Shown: one piece after another, positions 16,906 to 27,287 of the stretch
How positions within the stretch are numbered: the first letter of the stretch is position 1
How the letters are laid out: every line of letters begins with the position of its first letter
Assembly: GCF_030164465.1 (NCBI RefSeq)
Contig: NZ_JASNJE010000033.1
Location: forward strand, 1-51,202
Direction of reading: 5' to 3'
Length of the DNA stretch: 51,202 bases
From: Sedimentitalea xiamensis
Lineage (GTDB): Bacteria > Pseudomonadota > Alphaproteobacteria > Rhodobacterales > Rhodobacteraceae
Translations under genes and position numbers: made by a program
The notes under the pieces: generated by a model
What the model saw: only the letters and a program-made list of their open reading frames with translations
The model's database searches: none
What the model was told of the DNA's origin: nothing

Positions 16906-19900
16906 TCACCGAGTGATTGCCTCGCCGTCTGAGTCTGTCGCTATTTCGTTGGCGGGCGCTTCGCCGGACGACCCACCGCCATGGATACCTTCGAACGTTC
17001 CCTTGACCATTTCTCGGCCCGACTGAATGGCGATGTAGAGCACTGGCGTCAGGATCACGCCGAGCGTACTTGCGAAAGCCATACCGCCGAAAACGGCGAT
17101 CCCGATGGCTTGCTGGCTGCCGGCACCTGCGCCCGAGGCCAACATGAGCGGCACAACACCAAGCAGGAAGGAGAGAGCTGTCATCATCACGGCCCGGAAG
17201 CGCAGGTTGGCGGCTTTCATCCCGGCCTCGAAGATGGATTCGCCGCTCGCGCGCAGGCCCATGGCGAATTCGACGATCAGGATAGCATTTTTCGCCCCGA
17301 GACCGACCAGCATGATCATCCCGATCTGCGTGTAGAGGTTCACATCGCTCCCTGCGATGTTCACCGCCACATAGGCCCCCAGCAGCGCGACCGGCACGGT
17401 CAACAAAATCGCCACCGGCATGGACCAGCTTTCGTATTGGGCCACGAGGAAGAGATAGGCAAAGGTGATCGCCAGCGCGAGAATGATGATCACAAGGCCG
17501 CCGGCCTCCAGTTCCTGCAGTGCCGAGCCGGTCCATTCGAAGCTGTAGTTTGGCGGCAGGGTTTCGGCGAGCACCTCCTCCATCACCTGGATCGCCTGAC
17601 CGGTGGAGTATCCGTCTGCCGTGTTGGCCGTAAGCGAGGCGGCGCGGTAGAGGTTGTAGCGCAGCACGTTCATCGGGCCGATCTCGGTGCCAACATTGAC
17701 GAGCGTTCTGAGCGGAACCATTTCGCCCGTCTGCGAGCGCACATAGAGGTCGCCGATATCGTCCGCCGTGTTACGGAAGCGCCCCTCTGCCTGGATCTTC
17801 ACCTGGTAGACACGGCCGAAAAGATTGAAGTCGTTGACGTAGATCGAGCCCAGATAAGCCTGCAGCACGCCAAAGACATCGCTGACATTCACCCCGAGCG
17901 CCTTGGCCTTCTCCCGGTCGAGATCCACGAAAATCTGGGGCACGTTGGCCCGGTACGTGGAATAGGAACGGGCGATCTCTGGCCGCTGGTTTGCCTCGAA
18001 CATGACCGAGCGAAGCACGGCATTGAGATCCTGCGGCGTGCCGGCCCCGGTCTGCTGCAACTGAAGCGTCACGCCGGTGCCGCTGCCAAGGCCTGGAATC
18101 GGTGACGGGCTAAAGGTGATGATCGAGGCGGACGGCATCCTTTGCAGACGTTGCTCGATCCTGCCCCGGATCGCCTCGGCATGCAGATCGGGATCGCCGC
18201 GCTCCTCCCAGGGGTCGAGAACGACCGCGATGAAAGCGCCGTTCGTCGCCGCACCGCCGCTCAGCACGCTGAAGCCGTTGACCGTGACAAACTCGCGGAC
18301 ACCCGGCGTTTCGGCCAGAATACCCTCGATTTCCCTGGATACACGCTCCGTCCGGGCAATGGTCGCGGCATCCGGCAGCTGGATATCGATGGCAAAGGTG
18401 CCCTGGTCCTCGTTCGGGATAAAACCGGTCGGCGTGAGCCTGGACAATCCGCCGGTTGTGACGATCACCGCGCCGACCAGCACGAGACCGAGCAAAGAGA
18501 CCCGCGCAAGCCGAACGACAATCGCAAGATAGCCATTCTTGGCCCGGTCAATGGTCCCGTCGACCAGCGCCAGAAAGCCTCGCGGCGGTCCGCTGCGGGG
18601 CTTCAGAACAAGCGTGCACATGGCTGGCGAAAGGGTGAGGGCGTTGAGAGAGGAAATCACCACCGCTGCGGAAATCGTGATGGCGAACTCGCTGTAGAGC
18701 CGGCCTGTAATCCCGGGCATGAAAGTCACCGGGACGAAAACCGCGAGCAGCACGAGCGTCGTGGCGATGATCGGCGCGGTCACCTCCTTCATCGCTTGCC
18801 GCGTCGCCTCCTTCGGCGCCATCCCCTCGGCGATGTAGCGTTCCACGTTCTCGACGACGACGATGGCGTCATCGACCACGATACCGATGGCCAGCACGAG
18901 GCCGAAGAGCGTGATCGTGTTGAGCGACATGCCGAGCGCCGACATCGCCGCGAAGGCTCCGATCAGTGAGACCGGAATGGCCACCGCCGGCACCAGCGTC
19001 GCCCTGACATTGCCGAGAAACAGGAACACGACGAGAATGACGAGAGCAAAGGCCATCATCAGCGTGCTGATCACATCGTTGATCGAACTCTCGATGAAAT
19101 CGGTGTTGTTGTAGGTGATCGCGTATTTCATTCCAGCGGGAAGCGATGCTTCCAGCCGTTCCAGTTCCTTCTCGATCCCCTCAGACACCGCGAGCGCGTT
19201 CGCGCCCGGTGCCTGGTAGATCCCGATCACTGACGAAGGCCGCCCGTTGAACGTGCCGGAATACTCGTAGAACTGCGAGCCGAGTTCGACCCGGGCCACG
19301 TCCCCCACTGTCACCTGTGCGCCATCGGTCCCTGCGCGCAGCACAATATTCCTGAAATCCTCCGGGTCGTCGAGCAGGCCGCGTGCCTTGACCGTATATT
19401 GGAACTGCACGTCTTCGCCGTCCGGCGGCGCGCCGATCTGCCCGGCAGGCACGATCTTGTTCTGGTCCTGGATGGCGGCGATGAAATCGGCCGGGGTCAT
19501 GCCGAGCGCTGCAAGTTTCTCCGGATCCATCCACACCCGCATGGAGTATTTCAGATTGGTCAGGACACTTGACTGGCCGACGCCCGGCACGCGCGAAAGA
19601 ACATCGTTGATGTTGATCGAGGCGTAGTTGGACAGGAACAGTTCGTCGTGTTCGTCGTCGTCCGAAAAAAGCGTGATCAGCAGCAGCAGGTTGGTGCTCG
19701 ACTTTTTCACCGAAACGCCGTTTCGAACGACGTCCGCGGGAAGCTGACCATTGGCCTGGGCAACGCGGTTCTGCACGTTGACCGTCGCAATGTCCGGGTC
19801 CGTGCCGACGGCAAAAGTGACGTCCATGGAATAGATGCCGCTGTCGATGCTCGACGAGCTCATGTAAATCATGTCGTCGACGCCGTTGACTTTCTCTTCG

Positions 19901-20106
19901 AGCGGGGCTGCGACGGACTCTTCCACCGTTTCGGCGCTGGCCCCGGTGAAAGAGGTCGAAACATTGACGACCGGCGGCGTGATGTCGGGAAATTTCTCAA
20001 CCGGCAGGGTAAGATACGAGATCAGCCCGAAGAGCGTAATCACCAACGAGATGACAAGCGCGAATTTCGGACGTTCGATGAAGAAGGATGGCGACACGCA
20101 ACTCAC
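16906..20106 (-). CDS. RND multidrug efflux transporter (HAE1/AcrB-MexB family)
   Basis: 1066 residues, usual for the family. It opens FFIERPKFALVISLVITLFGLISY (TM1). TM4 carries the paired proton-relay aspartates in GIVVDDAIVVVENVERY, and TM10 the conserved Lys in GLGAKNAILIVEFA. Two large periplasmic loops follow TM1 and TM7. As an inner-membrane trimer it would export hydrophobic compounds using the proton gradient. The start overlaps the adaptor stop by 4 bases. No outer-membrane TolC-type gene is adjacent, so a partner encoded elsewhere is needed. A very C-terminal acidic tail (SSGEAPANEIATDSDGEAI) is unusual but harmless. Confidence 0.95.
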   Translation of the reverse strand: MSCVSPSFFIERPKFALVISLVITLFGLISYLTLPVEKFPDITPPVVNVSTSFTGASAETVEESVAAPLEEKVNGVDDMIYMSSSSIDSGIYSMDVTFAVGTDPDIATVNVQNRVAQANGQLPADVVRNGVSVKKSSTNLLLLITLFSDDDEHDELFLSNYASININDVLSRVPGVGQSSVLTNLKYSMRVWMDPEKLAALGMTPADFIAAIQDQNKIVPAGQIGAPPDGEDVQFQYTVKARGLLDDPEDFRNIVLRAGTDGAQVTVGDVARVELGSQFYEYSGTFNGRPSSVIGIYQAPGANALAVSEGIEKELERLEASLPAGMKYAITYNNTDFIESSINDVISTLMMAFALVILVVFLFLGNVRATLVPAVAIPVSLIGAFAAMSALGMSLNTITLFGLVLAIGIVVDDAIVVVENVERYIAEGMAPKEATRQAMKEVTAPIIATTLVLLAVFVPVTFMPGITGRLYSEFAITISAAVVISSLNALTLSPAMCTLVLKPRSGPPRGFLALVDGTIDRAKNGYLAIVVRLARVSLLGLVLVGAVIVTTGGLSRLTPTGFIPNEDQGTFAIDIQLPDAATIARTERVSREIEGILAETPGVREFVTVNGFSVLSGGAATNGAFIAVVLDPWEERGDPDLHAEAIRGRIEQRLQRMPSASIITFSPSPIPGLGSGTGVTLQLQQTGAGTPQDLNAVLRSVMFEANQRPEIARSYSTYRANVPQIFVDLDREKAKALGVNVSDVFGVLQAYLGSIYVNDFNLFGRVYQVKIQAEGRFRNTADDIGDLYVRSQTGEMVPLRTLVNVGTEIGPMNVLRYNLYRAASLTANTADGYSTGQAIQVMEEVLAETLPPNYSFEWTGSALQELEAGGLVIIILALAITFAYLFLVAQYESWSMPVAILLTVPVALLGAYVAVNIAGSDVNLYTQIGMIMLVGLGAKNAILIVEFAMGLRASGESIFEAGMKAANLRFRAVMMTALSFLLGVVPLMLASGAGAGSQQAIGIAVFGGMAFASTLGVILTPVLYIAIQSGREMVKGTFEGIHGGGSSGEAPANEIATDSDGEAITR

Positions 20107-21245
20107 TCCTCTTCGGATGTGGGGCGGACGGGTTCGACGGGTTCGCCGATGCGCACGCGTTGCAAGCCTTCGACAATGACGATCTCACCCGGCGCGACGC
20201 CGTCGCGCACGGCCACATCGGCGCCAATCATGTCGCCAAGCTGCACGTAGCGCTGCTCGACCTCGTTGTCTTGGTCGACAACAAGCACGTAATCGCCTTT
20301 CTGGTCCTTCTGCACGGACGCCTGGGGAATGGTGTTACGGATAGAGGTTTCGGGGTCGCCGATCTCGACATTGACAAAAACACCCGGCACCAGCAGGCCA
20401 AGTTCGTTTTCGAATTGCGCGCGCAGCGAGATCGTTCCGGTTCCGGCATCGACCCGGTTGTCCACAAAGACGATGCGACCATTCTCTGGAAGCGCAAAGC
20501 CATTGGGCAACGCGACGCTGACAGTCGGGCTGATGTCCGGGTCGATGCCGCTATCGGGGTCACCGATTGCCTGAAGCACGGAGATCAAGTCACGTTCTGC
20601 GAGCGAAAAGGTCACATAGATCGGCGACATCCTCGTGAGATTGGCCAGTGGCCCGCTCGCCGGGCCTACGAGTTGTCCCTCGCTCACGGCAATCCGCCCA
20701 AGGCGCCCCTCAAAAGGAGCCGTGACCTCGGTGTATCCAAGCCGGATTTCGGCCTGTTGTGCGGCTGCTTCGGAAGCTTGCATCCGGCCCTCCGCAGCGT
20801 CCCGATTGGCGTTGGCCAGGTCGAATTCGGACTGTGGAATCGTCCCGCGCGTCAGAAGCTCGCTTTTTCGCGCCAGTTCGATTTCTGTCAGTTTCAAAGC
20901 CGCTTCTGCCTGCACGACCTCTGCACGCGCCTGCCGCAAGCCGGCCTCGTAGGGTGCGGGTTCGATGACAAACAGCCGCTCGCCATCCTCGACCGATTGC
21001 CCGTCGATCGCATCGCGCGCTTCGAGATACCCGTCAACCCGAGCAAGCAGATTGATGGATTCCATGGCCTCGACGCGACCGATAAAGCGCTCGCTTGTGC
21101 GGATCTCGCGCTGACCCACCTCGACCACAACGACGCTCGGAGCGTCTACGGAAGCGGTATCGTCGTTGTCAGAATCTTCATCGCACCCCGCAACCGCCAT
21201 CAATGCGGCCAGCAAAACCAGAAATCTGCATCTGAAAGCTTGCAT
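20103..21245 (-). CDS. RND periplasmic adaptor (membrane fusion protein, AcrA/MexA family)
   Basis: 380 residues. The N-terminus MQAFRCRFLVLLAALMAVAGC is a lipoprotein signal with lipobox AVAGC, so it is probably acylated and anchored in the inner membrane. The barrel-sandwich hybrid and helical hairpin follow (ARVDGYLEAR, then RQARAEVVQAEAALKLTEIELARKSEL), and the beta-barrel piece VTAPFEGRLGRI is typical of the HlyD/AcrA fold. GGAGAG precedes the ATG by seven bases. It is cotranscribed with the downstream RND transporter. Confidence 0.94.
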   Translation of the reverse strand: MQAFRCRFLVLLAALMAVAGCDEDSDNDDTASVDAPSVVVVEVGQREIRTSERFIGRVEAMESINLLARVDGYLEARDAIDGQSVEDGERLFVIEPAPYEAGLRQARAEVVQAEAALKLTEIELARKSELLTRGTIPQSEFDLANANRDAAEGRMQASEAAAQQAEIRLGYTEVTAPFEGRLGRIAVSEGQLVGPASGPLANLTRMSPIYVTFSLAERDLISVLQAIGDPDSGIDPDISPTVSVALPNGFALPENGRIVFVDNRVDAGTGTISLRAQFENELGLLVPGVFVNVEIGDPETSIRNTIPQASVQKDQKGDYVLVVDQDNEVEQRYVQLGDMIGADVAVRDGVAPGEIVIVEGLQRVRIGEPVEPVRPTSEEE

Positions 21246-21946
21246 GTTTGTCTCTCCAGGCCATTTGAAGATCGGATTTCAAGGCGAGTTGCCCGGAGAT
21301 CTCGATCCTGTCAGCTAAACGAACCAATAAACCCTTCATGGAGGCTTGATCCAAATCGCGCAACACGGAACCCCTTTGTATTGTCACTCTTCCGGCCCGA
21401 ACTCTCCGATGCGCTGGAAGGTTTCAGTGGGTATCTCGGTTTCATTCAGGAGCGAATTCGCAGGATGATCGGTCCGTCCAATCTGAAGATGGGCGCTATC
21501 TTTTGAAGGCGCACGGGCGGAATTCAAGTCCGCGGCTCGGTGGGACGTTCGGAATGACAAACCCAACAAGGCCAATTGCCAAGACGATCGTCGGTTTCCT
21601 GAACGCGCGCGGCAGTAGCCCGATCATTGTTGTCACTGACGACGGCGAAATCTGCGGGCCCGAAAATGACCACGGGACCCTTACGGTCTCATTTTCCAGA
21701 GGAGTAAGGCAGCCGGTCTTCCGGTCCACACCTTCCACCGTATGACGATTCTGCTCCATTCAGGAAAAGATGTCTCGCCGGGCGAACCCCGCATTGGCGG
21801 GGCCGGGGTTTCGCACACCGGGCCTGTAGTCCCGGCCCTTCGGGCATCAATCCCTTGCGTGGGTGTCGGGGCGGCGGGTCCGCCGTCGAACCTTCTCCAC
21901 GAGGACACCCGCTCTCGCAGGTTCTGACTTTGAACATGCGCTGCTT
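21246..21946. other. 701-bp region without a convincing gene
   Basis: Between the RND adaptor start and the stop of the large zincin gene. Several short open frames exist on both strands, none with a recognisable family, a plausible ribosome site and consistent codon use. The right part (21780-21910) is very GC-rich and hairpin-prone. It must contain the promoter of the RND operon near 21250-21400; no confident -35/-10 pair was seen. Confidence 0.5.
21782..21814. terminator. GC-rich hairpin downstream of the zincin operon
   Basis: GCGAACCCC (21782-21790) pairs with GGGGTTTCGC (21805-21814) with one bulge, and the inner CCCCGC/GCGGGG gives an alternative fold. It lies about 130 bp past the stop of the leftward 1275-codon gene. 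There is no U-run, so intrinsic termination is uncertain. Confidence 0.3.
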
Positions 21947-24900
21947 TCACAACGATGGGCATTGTCCGGTGAAGGCAAACTCCGAGCGGCTTGGCGCATC
22001 TCCTATATGGCCCCGAGCAGTAATTACTTCAGTTTCCGAACGGGATGGCACCCGATCTTCAATAGTCGCCTGGCCTGCGAGTATCACGCCGTTGCTGAGG
22101 GTCATTTCGACCGCGAAGGCATTCTCGCCGTCGCGCGTCAGCACAGTTTCGACCCGATCACCGGGGTCCGTCTCGAAATCCAGGACCAGCAGGGAAGGAT
22201 CGCCATCGTCTTCTGTTTCACAGCGAAGGACGCGCGCAGGGACAGTTATCGTTTTCCCAAATACGAGCGTGATCTCGCCATTCCCGACGGGTTCGGGTTC
22301 AGGCGGACTCTTGGAATCTTCCGGGGACTCAGAGCCATCAGCCAGACTTGAGGCGGGGTCGGACGCTGCCCCCCGCCCCGACTGACGCACCGCTTCGGAC
22401 ACGGTCGTCGGCGCGGCTTGTACGCTGAAACTGAACGAAATCTCCTGACCGAGTGATCTGCCGTCTTCCGCGCGAAGCGTTGTCGGCACCGTTACTGTGT
22501 AGTCGCCGCCATCGCCGCGGTCGTGCGGAGCGATGGCCAGGACTGTCCCGGATGGATTGAGGGCGACTGTTGCGGGAACCGCCTTGCCGCCGGTTTCCAG
22601 CGCAATGTCACCCAGCGTGTTTTGGTCCAGAGGAACGTTGAATGCGATCCTGGCACCGATACCCCCACTCTCTTCCGCCCAAACTGACAACGGCACCAAC
22701 GGGACGTCGACTTCAACCGGCAGACGGGTGCTGCGCTCGGTCACTCCGTCATAGGCGATGATCTCGAAGGCGGTTCCGAGTCCCGGCATCAACGTTGACG
22801 GATGAGGGGCAAACCGAGGTTCGGCCAGCATCACGGCGAGCGTCGTCCAATCCTGCCCATTTGCGGAGTAACGCAGGCTGTATGTGAGCCCGTCCCTTTG
22901 CCCGCCATCCCATGCCAGAACCTCGCCCGAGCGATAGGTCGCGCCGGTGGCATGCGATGTGACGACGGGCGCTGCAAGGGACGGATCGGACCGACGTTCC
23001 GCCACGACCTTTCCATCGCGCAGCAATGCGATCCGCACCGGATCGCCCGAAACGGCAACCGCCACCGCGAATGGCCAGGGTCCGGGGATCAGCGGGTCCG
23101 GCCCGACCGATGCGCGCGCGAGCAACTCGCCCCTGACCCCTTCGACGCGCAGCTCATAAGGCCCATTGGCACCAAGCGGCCTGCGCTCACCGGCCAGGCC
23201 AACGGCAGGCAAGAGCGTCGCATCTGTTCCGTCCGCAACCCCCGAAAGCATGATCCATCGCGCATCGGCCAGGTCATGGGCTGCGTCGCTCCGAACCCCA
23301 TCGTCCGACAACTGCGCAAACCGGACGCGCGAGAAAACCGGGGCCTCGGCCCGGCGCCCGCGCGTATAGCGCAGCATGGCCGGCATCCGTTCGATGAGCC
23401 AGTTATACTGGTTCCCATCGATCCAGTAGTCGGCATGTGGCTCATAAATACAAGGAAACATCAGGTTCAACAGTATCTTCCGGGTTTGGGCGTTGCCGTG
23501 CTCGCTCGATTTCTGCCAACCGTCTGCTCCGTCCAGCGCGATGCGCATCCCGTCGATACCCGGCGCGGTCGTCTTGTAACCCGCCTGACAAATCTCATGC
23601 TTGTGATCGGAATCCCTGGCGTAGGGCGTATGCGGCAGGCCAAAAACATGACCGAATTCGTGCGCGACAAGCGGGCTGGCCAAGGTCCCAGGGCGTGTCA
23701 CATGGCCGGGCGTGAACGTACTTATGATAATGGTGTTCTGCCCCGTCTGATCGGCATGAAGGCTGTCGAGTGGGGCGGGATCGGGATCCCCGAACCAATA
23801 GGGCTCGTCGCCGCTGCGCCGCAGTGCTTCTGACTGCTCGAACGGCGCGCGTGTGGTGCCGGTTCCGCCCATGCTCGGCGGATGATAGGACACGAGTATG
23901 TCCGCGTCCGATCCTGCGGCGAGATGTTCATGAAACAGGCGAACAAGGGCGTCCCATTCGTTGTAGTCCGCCGCCTGTCGGGCCGGGTTCCCTTTGTCAT
24001 CATACAGGGAAAAGCCCTCTCCATCGCAAACCCACCAGCCTGCCCCCGGGATGCCGCATATCCAGTCCCGAAGATTGTAGCTTCCCTGAAAGCGGCCCCT
24101 GACCCGCGCCACCGGCAGGATCTGGTTGGCGAACTGCTGATCCTGGCGCGCGGCCTGCACCACCTGGCTCACTTGCCCGGACTCGACCCCCGTCCGCCAT
24201 TCCGAATGTTCGGCGATATAGTAATCGAACCGGAGTTCCGCGATGTGTTCGGCGGCATAGTCGAGGGTCAGTTCCGCCACGTCAGGCGCAATCTCCACGT
24301 CCTCGGGATAATGGTTGTCCGGCCAGATTTCGGCCCTGACCTTTCGGGGATCGCGCTGCCGCGACGGGGTCCAGCCGAATAGGTTCAACGTGTGCTCTCC
24401 GAGCCGGCGGTCTTCGTCGGTGAACTGGTCGGGGCGTTCGAGCCGCCGCTGAAGATCGGGGAATACGGCGTTGTCGCGCTCGTCCAGAACCTCGGCACGC
24501 ACAAGATACTCCAGAACCTGCCAGTCCGGGTGAATATCGTCGAGTTCTTCCCAGTCCACCTGGATGCGGGCGGCGGCGGGTTTTCCATGAACCAAAGGCG
24601 CGTTGCGGGTCACCTGATATATGCCGAATTGCAGGTCTTCCGGATCGACCATGGTCGAGACCGTGAAGGTATAGTCCCCCTCCAGAACCTGTCGACCGCG
24701 TCCGCGCACGCCAGACTCGCCTCCGGCGATGGAAATCTCGTATATCGTGCCCGAACGCAGCCCTTCGCGCGGTGCGATACGCAGCGACGTGTCATCCTCG
24801 ATACCGTTCTTGTCCTCGAGCCCGAGTCCGAGATCGACGAAGATTAGCCCGCCATCAGGCCCGCGCGTGGTCATGGTGACCGTGCTGGAATCGAGGCTTC

Positions 24901-25774
24901 CTTCGGCTATGGCGTCGCTGAACTCGACGAAGAAATCCGCGCCCTCGAGGATCACATTCTCGCGCCCGCTCAACGGCTCGGTCTGAACCACCTCGAAGAC
25001 TTCCGGCTCTTCGCAGAATGTCATGTTGAATTCTGCCTGCGTTTCCGGGGTATTTTCGAGCGTGAATTCCACGTCAAGGTGAATGCGATCAATATAGCCT
25101 TCGCGCTGACGCTCGTAATCGAACGTGTGGTTTCGCACGGGCAAGACCGTCGAAATGAACGGGCCGGAAAGTCGCAATGAAAAGCTCTCGTCAGTCCAGC
25201 GGGTCTGAAGATTTGCGGGGTTTTTCAGTTCCGCGCCATACCCCCCTCCCACGCCCACCACCATATCGTCACGACCTGTATCAGCCAGGCGGTTGATGAA
25301 GTTGACCGACGCATACGCCCCCGCCGGGGCGTTCCGCATTTCAACCGGGCTTACCGCGCGTATCACCCCATCATTCGGGCCGCATGGAATGTTGCCAATA
25401 CTGATCTCGGAATAATCCAGCCCGTTGCCAGAGGGGATGCCGCCGATCCCCTTCTCGGAATAATCCAGATCTTTGCGATGGCGCTGGTCGTGCAGGACAA
25501 GCGCGAAGACGTTGCGGCCCTCATAGCCGCGCCGCACGAACACCGCCTGGCCGGCCAACTGACGATCGCCCTGCGATATCGAACTTCCGCTGATCGTGCC
25601 GTGCCATGTGCCGACCAGCCGACCACGGGTCAGTACGTCGTAGGCGTCCTCATAGGGGGCATTGGGATCGGTTATCTGGGCCGCGACCCGGGGCACGGCG
25701 GCGCAGGCCAACAACACGATTGCACAGACGAACGCATAATATCCTGACCACCGCATTCGCGTCCGGCTTGCCAT
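21947..25774 (-). CDS. Exported multidomain zincin with Ig-like (SbsA-type) domains
   Basis: 1275 residues from ATG at 25774 (AAGG upstream); the frame extends to 26020 over the neighbouring gene, but the signal peptide (MASRTRMRWSGYYAFVCAIVLLACAAVPRVAAQ) fixes this start. The zinc motif VAHEFGHVFGLPHT (HExxHxxGxxH) lies near residue 700, with a later NLMFPC as possible Met-turn. Two stretches look like bacterial Ig-like SbsA domains: one around residues 280-400 (VVQTEPLSGRENV...DFFVEFSDAI) and one near residues 1010-1110 (ARIAFNVPLDQNTLGDIALE...DYTVTVPT). A low-complexity linker rich in S, P and E precedes a final beta-rich domain. It is probably an extracellular or surface metallopeptidase. 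It is the last gene of the run starting at 28438. Confidence 0.85.
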   Translation of the reverse strand: MASRTRMRWSGYYAFVCAIVLLACAAVPRVAAQITDPNAPYEDAYDVLTRGRLVGTWHGTISGSSISQGDRQLAGQAVFVRRGYEGRNVFALVLHDQRHRKDLDYSEKGIGGIPSGNGLDYSEISIGNIPCGPNDGVIRAVSPVEMRNAPAGAYASVNFINRLADTGRDDMVVGVGGGYGAELKNPANLQTRWTDESFSLRLSGPFISTVLPVRNHTFDYERQREGYIDRIHLDVEFTLENTPETQAEFNMTFCEEPEVFEVVQTEPLSGRENVILEGADFFVEFSDAIAEGSLDSSTVTMTTRGPDGGLIFVDLGLGLEDKNGIEDDTSLRIAPREGLRSGTIYEISIAGGESGVRGRGRQVLEGDYTFTVSTMVDPEDLQFGIYQVTRNAPLVHGKPAAARIQVDWEELDDIHPDWQVLEYLVRAEVLDERDNAVFPDLQRRLERPDQFTDEDRRLGEHTLNLFGWTPSRQRDPRKVRAEIWPDNHYPEDVEIAPDVAELTLDYAAEHIAELRFDYYIAEHSEWRTGVESGQVSQVVQAARQDQQFANQILPVARVRGRFQGSYNLRDWICGIPGAGWWVCDGEGFSLYDDKGNPARQAADYNEWDALVRLFHEHLAAGSDADILVSYHPPSMGGTGTTRAPFEQSEALRRSGDEPYWFGDPDPAPLDSLHADQTGQNTIIISTFTPGHVTRPGTLASPLVAHEFGHVFGLPHTPYARDSDHKHEICQAGYKTTAPGIDGMRIALDGADGWQKSSEHGNAQTRKILLNLMFPCIYEPHADYWIDGNQYNWLIERMPAMLRYTRGRRAEAPVFSRVRFAQLSDDGVRSDAAHDLADARWIMLSGVADGTDATLLPAVGLAGERRPLGANGPYELRVEGVRGELLARASVGPDPLIPGPWPFAVAVAVSGDPVRIALLRDGKVVAERRSDPSLAAPVVTSHATGATYRSGEVLAWDGGQRDGLTYSLRYSANGQDWTTLAVMLAEPRFAPHPSTLMPGLGTAFEIIAYDGVTERSTRLPVEVDVPLVPLSVWAEESGGIGARIAFNVPLDQNTLGDIALETGGKAVPATVALNPSGTVLAIAPHDRGDGGDYTVTVPTTLRAEDGRSLGQEISFSFSVQAAPTTVSEAVRQSGRGAASDPASSLADGSESPEDSKSPPEPEPVGNGEITLVFGKTITVPARVLRCETEDDGDPSLLVLDFETDPGDRVETVLTRDGENAFAVEMTLSNGVILAGQATIEDRVPSRSETEVITARGHIGDAPSRSEFAFTGQCPSL

Positions 25775-25883
25775 GTATCTTACCTTGTAACTTCCTTGGC
25801 CCGAGACCGGCGCAATCAATGCCGTCCTCGGGCGCGCTGGTACCTGAACTCGTTGATCTCCCGGGTCGGCAAACACCGCCCAC

Positions 25884-26435
25884 TCAGCCCGCTTTTCGCA
25901 GGGCCGTTTCAAATGTCCCCTCGACCGGCAGGCAATCGCTCTGGTCGGCTTCGGTGAAGAAATCGTCTTTGCGGCAGACGAGCGCCGTGAAGCTGCCCTT
26001 GGCCTTGGGTACCCCGTCATCGAAGGAGAGCGCCTCGAATACCACCTGCGTCTGGGTTCCGCTCTCGTCGCTGGAATAGAACGGTTCGTTCATGCCCTTT
26101 GGAAAATACGAAACCGTAGCTTCAGTCACGGCCGCCGAGGCGTCACTTCCCATCAGCATTATGTCCAGCGACAATACATTGGACATGATGCTTTCGGCTT
26201 GCGGGTCATGCCCTTGGATGCTGACGGTCGTTGCCGGCCCAAGCGCCCGAAATTCCGCCGTCGACGTTCCCTCGGAAGGCACATCGAGCGTCTCGCTTGT
26301 GTATGAGATATCGCCGATACGGGCATTGATCGTGCCGACGGGGATGCTCCCAACTTGTCCCAGCACCGGTTGAGAGATGCACAGTGCAAGCCCGGCAATA
26401 CCCAGAACGCGCCATCTTCCATTCATTTTCATCAT
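25884..26435 (-). CDS. Small exported protein of unknown function
   Basis: 183 residues from ATG at 26435, with AGAGGA seven bases upstream. The signal peptide MMKMNGRWRVLGIAGLALCISQPVLGQ predicts export; the mature part is beta-rich with two cysteines near the C-terminus (LVCRKDDFF...SDCLPVEG). I do not recognise the family. It lies 21 bp after the SH3b gene and 109 bp before the zincin gene, so it is probably part of the same transcript and may work with the zincin as a partner, chaperone or inhibitor. Confidence 0.8.
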   Translation of the reverse strand: MMKMNGRWRVLGIAGLALCISQPVLGQVGSIPVGTINARIGDISYTSETLDVPSEGTSTAEFRALGPATTVSIQGHDPQAESIMSNVLSLDIMLMGSDASAAVTEATVSYFPKGMNEPFYSSDESGTQTQVVFEALSFDDGVPKAKGSFTALVCRKDDFFTEADQSDCLPVEGTFETALRKAG

Positions 26436-26456
26436 AAGTTCCTCTTGTGTATGGGG

Positions 26457-27287
26457 TTACGGGAACGACCAGCCATCCTGTTCCACGCGGAAGATGCGCA
26501 GTGGCGCATCCGGGCGGGCGGTATCACTGCGCAGACGGAAAACGGCCGTATGCGTCCGGCCGAAATTCTCGATCTCGACATTGATCGCGATCATGCCGCG
26601 AAACATGGGCTGGTCGGGGTCCGGCTTTGGATCGGATACGCTACCTTGAAAATCCTGTGCGCCGGTAAGCAGATCGGCACCGGGCGGGCGGGACCGCAGC
26701 GCCGCGATGAAGTCGCCGGAGAAGAATTCCCCGAGCACGCCCGGATCGAAGGGGCTCTGCCCCCGGGAAGGATCGGCATGGCGATACAGATCGACGACAA
26801 GGTTGCGGGCGTCGTCAATCAGGTCGTCGCCAGATCCCGCCTGCGGGCCTGTCGTCGACGCGGGCGGCGTCGCCGGCACATCCGCGGCCAACCAGGCCTC
26901 CTCGTCGCCGAAATCGGCAGTCAGATAGCGTTGTGCAACCCAGCCCGCCTTGATCATGTCTGCCGTGCGCATGAGACACCAGCGCGGCGGCAGGGCTGCT
27001 ATCTCGGCTTCGGTCATGGACATGTAATACGCCGGCGGGATGAATGGCACGCATGTGATTTCTTCCAACCCCCGCTCATTATGGGCGAAGGTGTCGATCA
27101 CCGGATAGTCCGTGCCGGGCCCCATGCGTACGTTCAGAATATCGTCGGATGCAACGTCCGTCACGCGCCAGGCATCGGGGCCGTGCCCGTCTATCTCGCC
27201 CCGGGCAGCGAACACGGGTAGTGAAACCGCAAGGGCGATGGCCGCTGCTCCAGGCCAGCGGGATCGTCCGGTCAGAAAGATTGTCAT
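26457..27287 (-). CDS. Exported SH3b-domain protein
   Basis: 276 residues with a strong ribosome site GGAGGTGAT just before the ATG. The signal peptide (PGAAAIALAVSLPVFAARG) is followed by a bacterial SH3-like segment (VTDVASDDILNVRMGPGTDYPVIDTFAHNERG...GWVAQRYL), commonly used to bind peptidoglycan or peptides. The C-terminal half (RNLVVDLYRHADPSRGQSPFDPGVLGEFFSGDFIAALR) looks like a separate helical-plus-beta domain that I do not recognise. It fits an envelope-located protein acting with the following exported genes. Confidence 0.82.
   Translation of the reverse strand: MTIFLTGRSRWPGAAAIALAVSLPVFAARGEIDGHGPDAWRVTDVASDDILNVRMGPGTDYPVIDTFAHNERGLEEITCVPFIPPAYYMSMTEAEIAALPPRWCLMRTADMIKAGWVAQRYLTADFGDEEAWLAADVPATPPASTTGPQAGSGDDLIDDARNLVVDLYRHADPSRGQSPFDPGVLGEFFSGDFIAALRSRPPGADLLTGAQDFQGSVSDPKPDPDQPMFRGMIAINVEIENFGRTHTAVFRLRSDTARPDAPLRIFRVEQDGWSFP

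Noticed and set aside
21503-21759. Short overlapping frames on both strands (80 and 87 codons)
   Set aside because: No ribosome site, no recognised family, mutually antisense; nothing favours either.
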